Numbered from the stretch's first letter, positions 1 to 8,908 are shown. The stretch is 37,436 nt of DNA from Candidatus Methanoplasma porotermitis (GCA_031290095.1 JAITOF010000067.1:1-37436), one strand, 5' to 3'. Numbers and translations: made by a program. Notes: generated by a model not told the origin, from the sequence alone.

Positions 1-142
1 GCTGATTTCAGCGGCTGTATCGGATCTCTCCGAGAACACTCTACAGTCAGCCGCTCTAGCCAGTCTGAGCTAGGTGGGGTACAACATGATTAAAGATACT
101 CTATTTAAACCTAATGTCACGGTCACAGAACAGAGCCAGAAG

Positions 143-886
143 TCATCTGATGTAGCTCAGGTCTTCCGACTGCGGGGAGTCCTCGAACTCTTTTACCTTC
201 GCGGTGAGGGCGTCGATGTGCTCCGACTTCTCCATCAGGTCCTTGAGGTCTATGTCCACGCCGAACCTCTTCATGAGGACGCGGACGACGGCCATGGCGC
301 TCTTGTGGTCCAGAAAGTAACCTGACGTCTCTCCCATGAGGCATATCGACGGTATGCCGTACATCTTCCCAAGCCCTAGCAGGACTCCGCTTGCGCCGAC
401 TATCCCGGCCTGCGGCTCGCCAGGGGAGAACTCCACGCCGATCTTGGAGAACTGCGATTTGAATTTTTTGTTCGACACCGCGCCGAGGACGCGAGGGTCG
501 TCGACCATCAGGCCGGTGCCGTAGCCGCCGAGGGTGATGATCTCCGACAGGTCGTAACCCATGGTGGCGTCTAGAATCTCCCTGCATAGCTGGAACTGCC
601 CTTCTGAAGTGGACCCCTGGCACTCTCCTCGCAGGAAGATGATGTCTCTTCCGTTGACGTTTGCATGCCAAAGCTCGTTCGAGGCCATGCTGACGACGCA
701 GTCCTCGTCGGGGATGACCTGGGCGGGGAAGTGTTCCGACAGAATTACCGCAAACCTCTTCGCCTTAAGCGCCTCTGCGAAGAAGTCGCCCGCAAGCTTC
801 CCGACGTTGCCGATGCCCGGAAGACATTCGATGAATGCAGGGGACGTCAGCTTAGGCTTCCTGTCATACGTCACGATGCTTGCCAT
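143..886 (-). CDS. PAC2 family protein (proteasome assembly chaperone-like)
   Basis: Complete 247 aa ORF; PAC2-like N-terminus (FIECLPGIGNVGKLAGDF) and GGYGTG motif; adjacent to Nop10/eIF2alpha as in many archaea. Confidence 0.85.
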   Translation of the reverse strand: MASIVTYDRKPKLTSPAFIECLPGIGNVGKLAGDFFAEALKAKRFAVILSEHFPAQVIPDEDCVVSMASNELWHANVNGRDIIFLRGECQGSTSEGQFQLCREILDATMGYDLSEIITLGGYGTGLMVDDPRVLGAVSNKKFKSQFSKIGVEFSPGEPQAGIVGASGVLLGLGKMYGIPSICLMGETSGYFLDHKSAMAVVRVLMKRFGVDIDLKDLMEKSEHIDALTAKVKEFEDSPQSEDLSYIR

Positions 887-1049
887 TCTCTCCGTACTCC
901 TCTATTATGGACATCCTGCGGTATGCTCCGTACCGGTCCTCTGGCGAGTATTTAGGGGGAAGGGGACGGAACGCGGCGGAGGAGCATTTCGGGCACGTGT
1001 CTGAAAGGGTGTACCTTCCACAACTCCCGCACGCCATGATATGGGCCAT
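864..1049 (-). CDS. nop10: H/ACA RNP component Nop10
   Basis: 61 aa, C-x2-C..C-x2-C zinc ribbon and PPKYSPEDRYGAYRR typical of Nop10; lies between eIF2alpha and PAC2. Confidence 0.9.
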   Translation of the reverse strand: MAHIMACGSCGRYTLSDTCPKCSSAAFRPLPPKYSPEDRYGAYRRMSIIEEYGENGKHRDV

Positions 1050-1050
1050 G

Positions 1051-1833
1051 TCACTTGCTCTCGCGTTTCAAAGAGGCGGTTCCGCCCGCCGCGACGAGCT
1101 CCTCGATGGCCGCAGAGGCGATATCCTTCATAATCTCCTCGGCCTCCTTGTATTCGCTCGCCTTGATTAGAACGCGGTATTTGGGCGAGCCGACGCATGT
1201 GATCTCGGCGTTCGCGTCCCCTGCCGCCGCAATTCCTGCCAGCAAGGCGCTTTTGATGCGCTCTATGCCGTCAGGGGCATAGGAGTTCATCTCCAAAATG
1301 CCGTCGATCTGCACAAAAGGAGGCGTGACGTTCTCCGTCGCAACTTCGATGAACGTCTTGATCCATTCCCCTTTGAACTCCGAAGTGAACTCGTCAGGGT
1401 CCGCGACCACGGACTCGAACGCCCCGTAGAGCGTTTCATACTCTCCCAGCAGCTTGTCTCCGAACATGTCGTAAGCCGCGTCGATGTCGACTCCCATCCT
1501 CTCGGCGACGATCTCCATCAGCTTCTCGGCCTTCTTCTCGTTCTTCCACTGCTGGATCTTTTCTCTCTTCTGGTGTTCGTTGACGGACTTGAGGGAAAGG
1601 TCGATATGGCCTTTCGAGGCATCGACTCCCAGAACCTTGCAGACTATCTTCTGTCCTTCTCTTATGAAGTCTCTGATGTATTTTACCCAGCCTGTGGCCA
1701 CATCCCGGACGTGGACGAACCCTTCTTTGTCGCCATACTCGTCAAGGGTGACGAACGCCCCGAAGTTCTTGACGTTCGAGACCGTGCAGACGACAAGCTC
1801 GCCGTACTCGGGAAAGCCTTTGGCCCTCGACAT
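1051..1833 (-). CDS. eif2a: Translation initiation factor aIF2 subunit alpha
   Basis: S1-domain start MSRAKGFPEYGELVVCTVSNVKNFGAFVTLDEY; ORF track start at 1974 trimmed to ATG at 1833, which overlaps the rps27e stop (ATGA). Confidence 0.93.
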   Translation of the reverse strand: MSRAKGFPEYGELVVCTVSNVKNFGAFVTLDEYGDKEGFVHVRDVATGWVKYIRDFIREGQKIVCKVLGVDASKGHIDLSLKSVNEHQKREKIQQWKNEKKAEKLMEIVAERMGVDIDAAYDMFGDKLLGEYETLYGAFESVVADPDEFTSEFKGEWIKTFIEVATENVTPPFVQIDGILEMNSYAPDGIERIKSALLAGIAAAGDANAEITCVGSPKYRVLIKASEYKEAEEIMKDIASAAIEELVAAGGTASLKRESK

Positions 1834-2000
1834 CAGCCGACTACCTCGAGGACTTCGCCCCTTATCTCGCCGACGCCGCCTTTGGGCACGATGAGGATGG
1901 AGCCGCAGACGTTGCAGACGACATTCGTCGCCGCTTTTCTGAACACGATCTGTTCGTTGCTGCAGTCCGGACACTTTAACTTTATGAAGTCTTTGACCAT
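1833..2000 (-). CDS. rps27e: 30S ribosomal protein S27e
   Basis: MVKDFIKLKCPDCSNEQIVFRKAATNVVCNVCGSIL; zinc ribbon; start trimmed from ORF track. Confidence 0.93.
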   Translation of the reverse strand: MVKDFIKLKCPDCSNEQIVFRKAATNVVCNVCGSILIVPKGGVGEIRGEVLEVVG

Positions 2001-2005
2001 CTGAA

Positions 2006-2284
2006 TCACTCCGTAAGCTCGAACTTCTTCGCCCTTATGCACGTGGTGAGGTGTGCCTTCTTGCACTTCTCGCATCTGTATCTGATGTTGACCCTCTTCG
2101 TGGGCTTCTCTCTTCCTTCCGGCTTAGGCCTGGGAAAACCTCCGTAGCCTGCGGTTACTCTTCTGAATCTCCTCTGACCCCATTTGAGCTCGCTGGCTTT
2201 CTTCTTCTTGACCCTCTCCACATCGTGGGGAGTATGGGCGCTGCAGAAGGGGCAGTAGGTTTTGATGGTCCTGGGCATTTTCAT
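2006..2284 (-). CDS. rpl44e: 50S ribosomal protein L44e
   Basis: [40 protein letters not shown], typical L44e. Confidence 0.95.
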   Translation of the reverse strand: MKMPRTIKTYCPFCSAHTPHDVERVKKKKASELKWGQRRFRRVTAGYGGFPRPKPEGREKPTKRVNIRYRCEKCKKAHLTTCIRAKKFELTE

Positions 2285-2372
2285 AGTCTGTCACCTGAAG
2301 TGAATCGAACCGTGCTAATATCGAGGATATATTAAACGTTAACTGATTTTCCACATTCCGTATCCAGTATGC

Positions 2373-2399
2373 GCCCGCACGACGCGTTTACGTGCGGGC
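2373..2399. repeat. Perfect 9-bp inverted repeat (GCCCGCACG-N9-CGTGCGGGC) in a divergent intergenic region
   Basis: Read directly from sequence. Confidence 0.8.
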
Positions 2400-2511
2400 C
2401 TGAAGGCATTCGAGCCTCAGGTGTCGAAGGCGGCCGCCGGCCCGATAGTTAGCCTCGCTCGATATAACTGTATCAACTCCTCTTACATATGGCGCATGGG
2501 GTCCCGTTTTT

Positions 2512-3789
2512 GTGGAACCGGGTCTGTTCATCATAGTCCTGCTTATGTGCGCCATCGGCTCAGCGGCGGGATGCTTCACCGGCCTTTTTCCCGGTATCCA
2601 CGTAAATACCCTGTCATCGGTCATGCTGATCCTATATCCTTCGATAAGCGGGTTCGCGTCGAGCGTCGCAGACCCGTCTTACGCGCCTGTGCTGGTCTCG
2701 TCGCTTCTGATGTCTGCCGCCGTGGTCCACTCCTTCCTGGATTTCGTGCCGTCGGTGTTCCTCGGGGCCCCGGACCCCGACGAGGCCATGTCCGTGCTCC
2801 CCGGGCACAGGTTGCTCATGGAAGGGAGGGGCATGGACGCGGTGCGGGCCGCCGCCGTTGGAAGCGTCGTAGGGGCGTCGGCCGCCGTGCTGCTCGCGGT
2901 GCCAGTACAATATATGATGTTGCGCGGCCTCGCCGGCGGCCTGGAGGCGGTCACGTTCTCCGTCCTCCTGTTCACAGTGGCGGCGATCCTGATCAACGAG
3001 CGCGACCTGAGGAGGGCGGCATGGGCGGCGGTCATGATGGCGGTCGCAGGGCTGATGGGCGCCGTGTGCATGAGCGGGGGCGTCCCTTCGTACGGAGTCA
3101 TGGGAGAGGGGACTCTTCTCTTCCCTCTTCTCACGGGGCTGTTCGGGATGCCCGCCCTGCTGAGCGCAGACAGGGGCGCGCGCATACCGGAGCAGACGGA
3201 CGGTTGCCGCGACCCGACCGGCCCGCTGCCGGCCCTGAAAGGCGTGGCGGTCGGATGCGTGGCCGGCTGGTACCCAGGGATAACCGCGGCGGCGGGGTCG
3301 GCGCTGGCGTCGGTCGTTCTGCCCGAGAGGGACCCGGCAAGGTTCATCACCATGACTGCGTCCATAGGCACCGTCACAGCGGTGTTCTCGCTGGTCACCC
3401 TCTCGGTCTCGGGCAGCGGCAGGTCCGGGACCGTGCTCGTGATTCGCGACATAGTCGGGGACGTCGGGGGGTTCTGCTCCGAGGAGTTCCTCATACTGCT
3501 TCTGAGCACTGCGGTCGCCGCCGTGCTGGGGTATTGCATGACCATCGCCGCCGGAAGAGTCGTGGGCAGGATTGCAGGCAGGATAGACATGTCGAAGGCA
3601 AACCGAGTCTCGACGATCATAATTATCGTTTTAGTTGCCCTGCTCACGGGGCCCTGGGGGCTGGTCGTCCTCGCATCGGCCACGGTCGTGGGTTTTCTTC
3701 CGCAGACGGCAGGGACGGACAGGGTGCCGTTGGCAGGCTGCCTCATAATCCCCGTCCTGCTTTCGGAAGCAGGCATGCCGCTGTTTTGA
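2512..3789 (+). CDS. TctA-like tripartite tricarboxylate transporter permease family membrane protein (archaeal COG1784-like)
   Basis: 425 aa, GTG start, multiple TM segments, TGLFPGIHVNTLSS and GWYPGITAAAGSA repeats characteristic of the family. Confidence 0.75.
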   Translation: MEPGLFIIVLLMCAIGSAAGCFTGLFPGIHVNTLSSVMLILYPSISGFASSVADPSYAPVLVSSLLMSAAVVHSFLDFVPSVFLGAPDPDEAMSVLPGHRLLMEGRGMDAVRAAAVGSVVGASAAVLLAVPVQYMMLRGLAGGLEAVTFSVLLFTVAAILINERDLRRAAWAAVMMAVAGLMGAVCMSGGVPSYGVMGEGTLLFPLLTGLFGMPALLSADRGARIPEQTDGCRDPTGPLPALKGVAVGCVAGWYPGITAAAGSALASVVLPERDPARFITMTASIGTVTAVFSLVTLSVSGSGRSGTVLVIRDIVGDVGGFCSEEFLILLLSTAVAAVLGYCMTIAAGRVVGRIAGRIDMSKANRVSTIIIIVLVALLTGPWGLVVLASATVVGFLPQTAGTDRVPLAGCLIIPVLLSEAGMPLF

Positions 3790-3859
3790 CGTGAGCTGAA
3801 AAAAACGTGCAGTCGCCACACAAAAAAAGATGAAAATGGTTTGGGCCGATGCGGTTACG

Positions 3860-4186
3860 TCATCGATGCGCTTGCACGGACAAGACGGAAGCCGCAGCCA
3901 AGACGGACTCAATGGCGCCCGTCAGGCCGCCGTCGGGGATTTCCGTCTGCGAGCCATGGGTGCGGCTGTCTTCGCTGTCAGTCCCTTCGTCGCTTGTGCC
4001 TTCGGAATCTTCGCCGTCATCGCCGCCGTCATCGCCGCCGTCATCGTGGCCTCCTCCCCCTCCGTGCCCGCCTCCGCCGCCCCCGCTGCCACGAGGGGCG
4101 ACCGCTGCGCCTACGAGCACGGCCACGATCAGGATGCCAAGGGCTACTGCCAGGACGACCGTCTTTTTCTTTTGGTCTTCGATCAT
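3860..4186 (-). CDS. Small membrane-anchored Gly/His/Asp-rich protein
   Basis: N-terminal TM (VVLAVALGILIVAVLVGAAVA) then GGGGGGHGGGGGHDDGGDDGGDDGEDSEG; start overlaps upstream gene stop (ATGA). Confidence 0.6.
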   Translation of the reverse strand: MIEDQKKKTVVLAVALGILIVAVLVGAAVAPRGSGGGGGGHGGGGGHDDGGDDGGDDGEDSEGTSDEGTDSEDSRTHGSQTEIPDGGLTGAIESVLAAASVLSVQAHR

Positions 4187-5019
4187 ATCAATCCCTCCTC
4201 CCCCACAGGGGCTTTCGCCTTCCTGTCAAGGAGATATTTCAGCGGGCGCAGGACGAAGTACGGTATGAAGAACACCGAATATGCGATCAGGCTCTCCATA
4301 GACGCCGCGCCGTGATGGCCGCCGGATACGGCGGTCCAGAAGATCAGCACGGCGTGGACGTACAGTCCCACGTAGAACACGTACGACCATTTCTGCAGGC
4401 TCTTCCACCTTTTTGCGGTGAACAGCTTCCTCACCGAGTAGAAAGAGGTGATCATCAGAGGTATCATGAGTGCTATGAGGATCAGCGAGTCTATCGACGC
4501 CACGGCGTACAGCCCGTTGCCTCTCATGCTCATCGGGTCTGTGAAAAGCTGCACGAACAGGTTAGCGTAGCTCGCGTTGTGTCCCAAGGACAGTATGCAG
4601 CCGATTATGGAAAGCTCCGCCCTGACGTATATGAGCCTGCGCGTGAGGCGCCACTTCTTGGGCAGCACCCCTACGTACATGACCACCACGAACACGGCCA
4701 CGGCAAGCGCCCCCTGGCTGACCGTGGACGCGTTGGTGCTGAACCATTGCGGCCACGAGCCTGTGGCACGCATGATGCCGGCCCCGATTATATATGCGGT
4801 TATCAAAGCGGCCGCGATGTAGATCAGATACGATCTTTTGTGGACCTGCTTATGGAACAAGACGAACAGCGCGGTTATGACCAGCGCTATCGCCATGGCT
4901 ACAAGGAATCTTATTATTTTCTCTCCTCCTTTGGTGTACAGACAGTAATTTTGGGCACCCGCTGCCGACAGGCCCGCCAAGATATTCCCGGCAAGCCCCG
5001 CAAACGCTGTCGGCCCCAA
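4183..5019 (-). CDS. Ferric-reductase-like / MsrQ(YedZ)-like transmembrane protein
   Basis: About 7 TM segments; RAELSIIGCILSLGH...ITSFYSVRKLFTAKRWKSLQKWSYVFYVGLYVHAVLIF resembles the ferric reductase TM/MsrQ core with candidate haem His. 5' end uncertain (TTG at 5019; first ATG at 4896). Confidence 0.65.
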   Translation of the reverse strand: MGPTAFAGLAGNILAGLSAAGAQNYCLYTKGGEKIIRFLVAMAIALVITALFVLFHKQVHKRSYLIYIAAALITAYIIGAGIMRATGSWPQWFSTNASTVSQGALAVAVFVVVMYVGVLPKKWRLTRRLIYVRAELSIIGCILSLGHNASYANLFVQLFTDPMSMRGNGLYAVASIDSLILIALMIPLMITSFYSVRKLFTAKRWKSLQKWSYVFYVGLYVHAVLIFWTAVSGGHHGAASMESLIAYSVFFIPYFVLRPLKYLLDRKAKAPVGEEGLI

Positions 5020-5042
5020 CTTTCAACGACTGTCGGACACAG

Positions 5043-5098
5043 AATTAGGGATGCCTAAATGACTATATAATAATTTAGGCACCCCTAAATACCTAAAT
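5043..5098. promoter_or_regulatory. Two TTAGG-N4-CCTAA palindromes (5045-5058, 5073-5090) plus an extra CCTAAAT half-site (5092-5098) flanking a TATA-like CTATATAAT
   Basis: Read directly; centre-to-centre distance about 30 bp; between divergent genes. Confidence 0.75.
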
Positions 5099-5171
5099 AC
5101 GAGCGGACCCGAAGCCGTTGCAAGCGGTTGTGAACGATTATATTAATAATCGGACGGCCATCGAACCGGTT

Positions 5172-6560
5172 ATGAAATCCGATGGGAAAGGCGCGACAGG
5201 AATCCTCCTCGTCATTGCCGTGGTCTGTCTCATGGATGGCCTGGACGGCAGCGTCGTCAACGTAGCCCTTCCCACGCTGGCCGACGGGTTCGGCACGGAT
5301 GCCGGCACCATCGCCTGGATCACCGTAGTGTACTTTCTCATGCTGGCTGGCCTGCTGATGCTGTTCGCGAGGGTGGCCGACAACGGGGCGATAAGGAAAG
5401 TCGCCGTCGCAGGGGTGGCGGTCTTCACCCTCGGCTCCCTGCTGTGCGGGGTCTCGCCGAGCTTCGAGGCGCTCCTTGCGGCCAGAGGGGTCCAGGGAGT
5501 CGGGGCGGCGATGATGGGCGCGTCCGCGCCCATGATATGCGTCCGCCATCTGCCGAGGGGCATGCTGGGGCTCGGCATGGGCGTCCTCACGTTGGGATGC
5601 TCCGTGGGGTTCGCCGTCGGCCCCGCCATCGGAGGGTTGATAATCGACGCGCTTTCATGGCACTGGATCTTCCTGATCAACGTCCCCGTCGGGTTGCTGA
5701 TGATACCGATGATGCTCGCGTTGATACCGAAGGACGAGAGATACGAGAAGAAGCCGTTGGATGCGAAGGGAGCGGCCCTTCTTTTCGCCGCCGTCGCCGC
5801 AGGTGCGTTCGCCCTCGAGAGGATGCCCCACGGCGCCGAAAGGACGTGGGCGCTCCTTGCGGCGGCGGCCTGCGTCATATGCTTGGCCGCGTTCGTCGCG
5901 ACAGAGCTCAGGAGCAGGGCGCCGTTGCTGAACGTGCGCGTGTTCAAGCACATGAGGTTCGACTCGCTTTTCCTGGCGTTCATGCTCCTCAACGTGGCCT
6001 ACATGGGGCTCCTTTACCTGTTCCCGTTCTATCTGGAGGTCTGCATGGGGTTCCGGTCGGCAGAGAGCGGGCTGTACCTGTTCATACCGCCCGCCATCAC
6101 TCTGGCGATATGCGTCCCGATATCCAGATGGTCCGACCGCGCTGGCCGCAGGGCGTTCGCCGTGGCGGCATGCGCGGCCCTGCTCGCAGGAGCCGTAGCG
6201 ATGTTCCTGTTCTCGCGGAGCGACTCGACGCTGCTGTTGCTGTTCACGCTGTCCTGCATGGGCCTGACATGGGGGTTCGCTGGCGGCCCCATGGCCAGCC
6301 GCATAGTGGAGAACACCTCGGAAGAAAGCCGCGAGATAGGCTCGTCGCTCATGAACGAGTCGATCTACCTCGGAGGCACGATAGGGCTGTCGCTCTTCGC
6401 CATGATATTCACCATCGGCGCCGACAGCGGGGCCGTGGACTTCAGGGACCTGACGCAGGAAGTGTTCCTTGACGGGTTCGTCCTTTCCGCCGCAGTCTGC
6501 GCGGTCGTCGCCGTCGTCGCCCTGATGCTGTCTGCCGCGGTGAAGGACGTCAAAGCTTGA
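5172..6560 (+). CDS. MFS transporter, DHA2 (EmrB/QacA-like) family
   Basis: LMDGLDGSVVNVALPTLADGFG, 14-TM-like length, ARGVQGVGAAMM motif; ATG at 5172 preferred over TTG at 5118. Confidence 0.88.
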   Translation: MKSDGKGATGILLVIAVVCLMDGLDGSVVNVALPTLADGFGTDAGTIAWITVVYFLMLAGLLMLFARVADNGAIRKVAVAGVAVFTLGSLLCGVSPSFEALLAARGVQGVGAAMMGASAPMICVRHLPRGMLGLGMGVLTLGCSVGFAVGPAIGGLIIDALSWHWIFLINVPVGLLMIPMMLALIPKDERYEKKPLDAKGAALLFAAVAAGAFALERMPHGAERTWALLAAAACVICLAAFVATELRSRAPLLNVRVFKHMRFDSLFLAFMLLNVAYMGLLYLFPFYLEVCMGFRSAESGLYLFIPPAITLAICVPISRWSDRAGRRAFAVAACAALLAGAVAMFLFSRSDSTLLLLFTLSCMGLTWGFAGGPMASRIVENTSEESREIGSSLMNESIYLGGTIGLSLFAMIFTIGADSGAVDFRDLTQEVFLDGFVLSAAVCAVVAVVALMLSAAVKDVKA

Positions 6561-7062
6561 GGCACTCTGTTATGCGGTAGTCGATGACCTCGTAATCGTC
6601 AGGGGCATCCATCGGGGACGCGGTCCCGCACGCCTCGCATCTGAACTTCCGCTCGATCTCTCCGAACTGCCTCACATAGGCCTCGGCGAGCCTCATCCTC
6701 CCGCCGCACCCGCGGCATTTATATGCCGGCGTGAACGGCGACCCGTCCCGCCTCCTCAGGAAAAAGAAGAAATGGCTCTGCACCAGCCCGCAGCCCGTGC
6801 ATACGAAGTCGTCGTGCTTGCAGAAGGACTTCATCGGGAGGTCGTCGCACTCGGTCAGCGCATCGTATGAGGCCTCGGCGACCTCGTCATCTAGGACGAG
6901 GAGCCGGACGGCCTCGTCGCAGTCCCGCCTCTCGTATCGGGGAGTCCTCCATCCGTCGGGGACGCGGAACAGCCGCGTCACGTCGTAGTTCAGCGCCGTG
7001 CCGTAAAGGAAGTCGTTCTCTGCGCCGCAGGCTCCACATACGTGCCTGGCCCTCAGAACCAC
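6550..7062 (-). CDS. Zinc-ribbon protein of unknown function
   Basis: 170 aa with four CxxC pairs (CGAC, CTGC, CRGC, CEAC); GTG start. Confidence 0.6.
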   Translation of the reverse strand: MVLRARHVCGACGAENDFLYGTALNYDVTRLFRVPDGWRTPRYERRDCDEAVRLLVLDDEVAEASYDALTECDDLPMKSFCKHDDFVCTGCGLVQSHFFFFLRRRDGSPFTPAYKCRGCGGRMRLAEAYVRQFGEIERKFRCEACGTASPMDAPDDYEVIDYRITECLKL

Positions 7063-7063
7063 G

Positions 7064-7450
7064 TCATGGCCTCCTTTCCAAGGCTTTCTTCATGAACCTC
7101 TCGTCGTCCACGACGAACCTTTCATGGGTCCCGAGCCCGACCTGTCCCGCCCCGTCGGAGACTTCGACGCTGAACACGACCCTCGTCCTGTCTATCTCGA
7201 CGACCTCCGTCCTGCAGACGACCTCTGCACCCTCGATGGACGGGGCCGAGTGGGATATGTCGAGTCGGACGCCCACGGTGCCCTTCCCGGAGTCCAAGTG
7301 TTGCATCAGGGACCTGCATGCGGTCTGCTCTACCAAGAGCGCCATCGCGGGAGTCGCGAACACGGGAAGCGTGCCGCTCCCGACGACAGATGCCAAGACG
7401 TCCTTCGTGACCGTGAGCCTTCCCTCTCCTTTGATGCCGACTGACAACAT
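7064..7450 (-). CDS. Hotdog-fold thioesterase, FlK-like family
   Basis: MLSVGIKGEGRLTVTKDVLASVVGSGTLPVFATPAMALLVEQTA matches fluoroacetyl-CoA thioesterase-like N-terminus; ORF trimmed to ATG at 7450. Confidence 0.82.
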   Translation of the reverse strand: MLSVGIKGEGRLTVTKDVLASVVGSGTLPVFATPAMALLVEQTACRSLMQHLDSGKGTVGVRLDISHSAPSIEGAEVVCRTEVVEIDRTRVVFSVEVSDGAGQVGLGTHERFVVDDERFMKKALERRP

Positions 7451-7862
7451 ATGGACGTAATCAAATCGGCCATATTTGTCACATGCGGGCGTGGCTTTGA
7501 TGAAATCATGTTTTACCTCAACTTCGACGCCGTTCCACGTTGTTCGAGGCGATTTTCCGGCACTGGGCCGAGCGTCGGCTGAAGCAACGGCGGAATTCGC
7601 CTTTCGACGCCTCGGAACAGGGCCGTCAGCATGATATGCGCCTGGCCGCATGGACGTCCGTGTTCTCTGTGTAGAACAGCATCCTCCAGGCGGCCGTATC
7701 ATAGGGGATGCACGGCATGACCTGCCAGGCGATGACGGTGTACGTGAACAACTACCTGGGCCGCACGAGACCCCCCCCCCCTCGACGATGCAGGGTGCCA
7801 CGTCCCACACTTCAGCGTGAGATTCATCCCCCTGCATGCCATGAGGTGGTCGGCCCGTCTAA

Positions 7863-8087
7863 TTCGGTTGGAATAAATACTCTGGTGTCATCGATTCAAA
7901 GGAAGTCGCAAAGGATATCACTGTAATCGGGCATAGGGGTGGCGGCGACATCGGACGTACGCCAAGAGTCTGGATCAACTTGATGATGCGATGCATGTTA
8001 TTGAGCAGGGACCCCGAAGGTAAATGGACGATAGAACATAAACTGGGCGTCTGCCCGCATGGTGTGAGGGAGGATGTGCGCACATGA
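7863..8087 (+). pseudogene. 5'-truncated coding remnant of unknown family
   Basis: Open frame without a start, FGWNKYSGVIDSKEVAKDITVIGHRGGGDIGRTPRVWINLMMRCMLLSRDPEGKWTIEHKLGVCPHGVREDVRT*, protein-like; stop overlaps next ATG (ATGA). Confidence 0.45.
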
Positions 8088-8290
8088 CTGACAAAGCGAT
8101 GGCTAAGATCCGTGAAGACGAGTTCGCAGAGGTCGTTTCAATAATCGACCGCGCCTGGGAAAACGCGTACAAGGCGGTCAACCACGAATTCATAACCCTG
8201 CATTGGAACATAGGAAGACTCGCAACGTGTTGCGAGTTTTTGAGTATCCGAAGCGTTTTTGCAAAACCCGCAATGCGTTGCAAGTTTTGA
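8084..8290 (+). pseudogene. 3'-truncated DUF1016 (YhcG-like) N-terminal fragment
   Basis: EFAEVVSIIDRAWENAYKAVNHEFITLHWNIGRLA resembles the DUF1016 N-terminus; similarity stops exactly at palindromic repeats. Confidence 0.6.
8218..8289. repeat. Pair of related palindromes: ACTCGCAAC-GT-GTTGCGAGT (8218-8237) and CAAAACCCGCAATGCGTTGCAAGTTTTG (8262-8289)
   Basis: Read directly. Confidence 0.75.
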
Positions 8291-8908
8291 GGGAGGGTGG
8301 GATTTCAAACGGGAGCCGCGGTCCGATTATGACGATTGCCAAGGCTTCTTAATGTCAGACGATTCCCCCAATTGTAAAGCTGGAACGGCACGCATGCGCA
8401 AGACCCGTGACAGGTCGTGCAGCCGAGCGATAAATCGGTTACGCCCATGAACGCCGCCGCATGAGACGGCGAGAGGCGCGTCGTCAGCGTGGGCCTTGCA
8501 AGTTTTTACATGCTATGCACGTAGGAGTCGAACACGGCCGCTTCGTTAGATGGAATGATTCCATTCTGTCGTCAGCCCCCCCCCCCCGTCCTAGGGGGCC
8601 TCCTGCCGCGTGGCGGACGGCCTCTGCCCGTTATGACAGGCGCATCAGGGCAGGCGATCACTCTCCGACGCTCCTTCTGCCCGTGACATGCTCATTTCTC
8701 CCTGATGTCCAACCAAATGTCAAACCGGCAAAGACGGCTCGACTATAGCTGAAAAATCGGTTGTGGGGCGCAGGCTCCATTCGAGACCCCTGCATGCCGT
8801 GAAGCTGTTCAAAAAAAAAACGGCAATTTGGTCGAAAACCATGATTTCACCGAGCCACAGGTGCATATGATTTAACTATCAACGTCGATTAGGGGACAGG
8901 GGAAATAG

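Noticed and set aside
2421-3794. 457-aa plus-strand ORF in alternate frame of TctA-like gene
   Set aside because: Arg/Gly-rich out-of-frame translation; correct frame is 2512-3789
2679-3821. 380-aa minus-strand ORF opposite the TctA-like gene
   Set aside because: Opposite strand encodes a recognisable membrane transporter; translation is Thr/Pro/Ser-rich antisense noise
3841-5058. 405-aa plus-strand ORF opposite the reductase-like operon
   Set aside because: Arg/His-rich antisense artefact; the opposite strand has TM segments, coupled ATGA and better coding character
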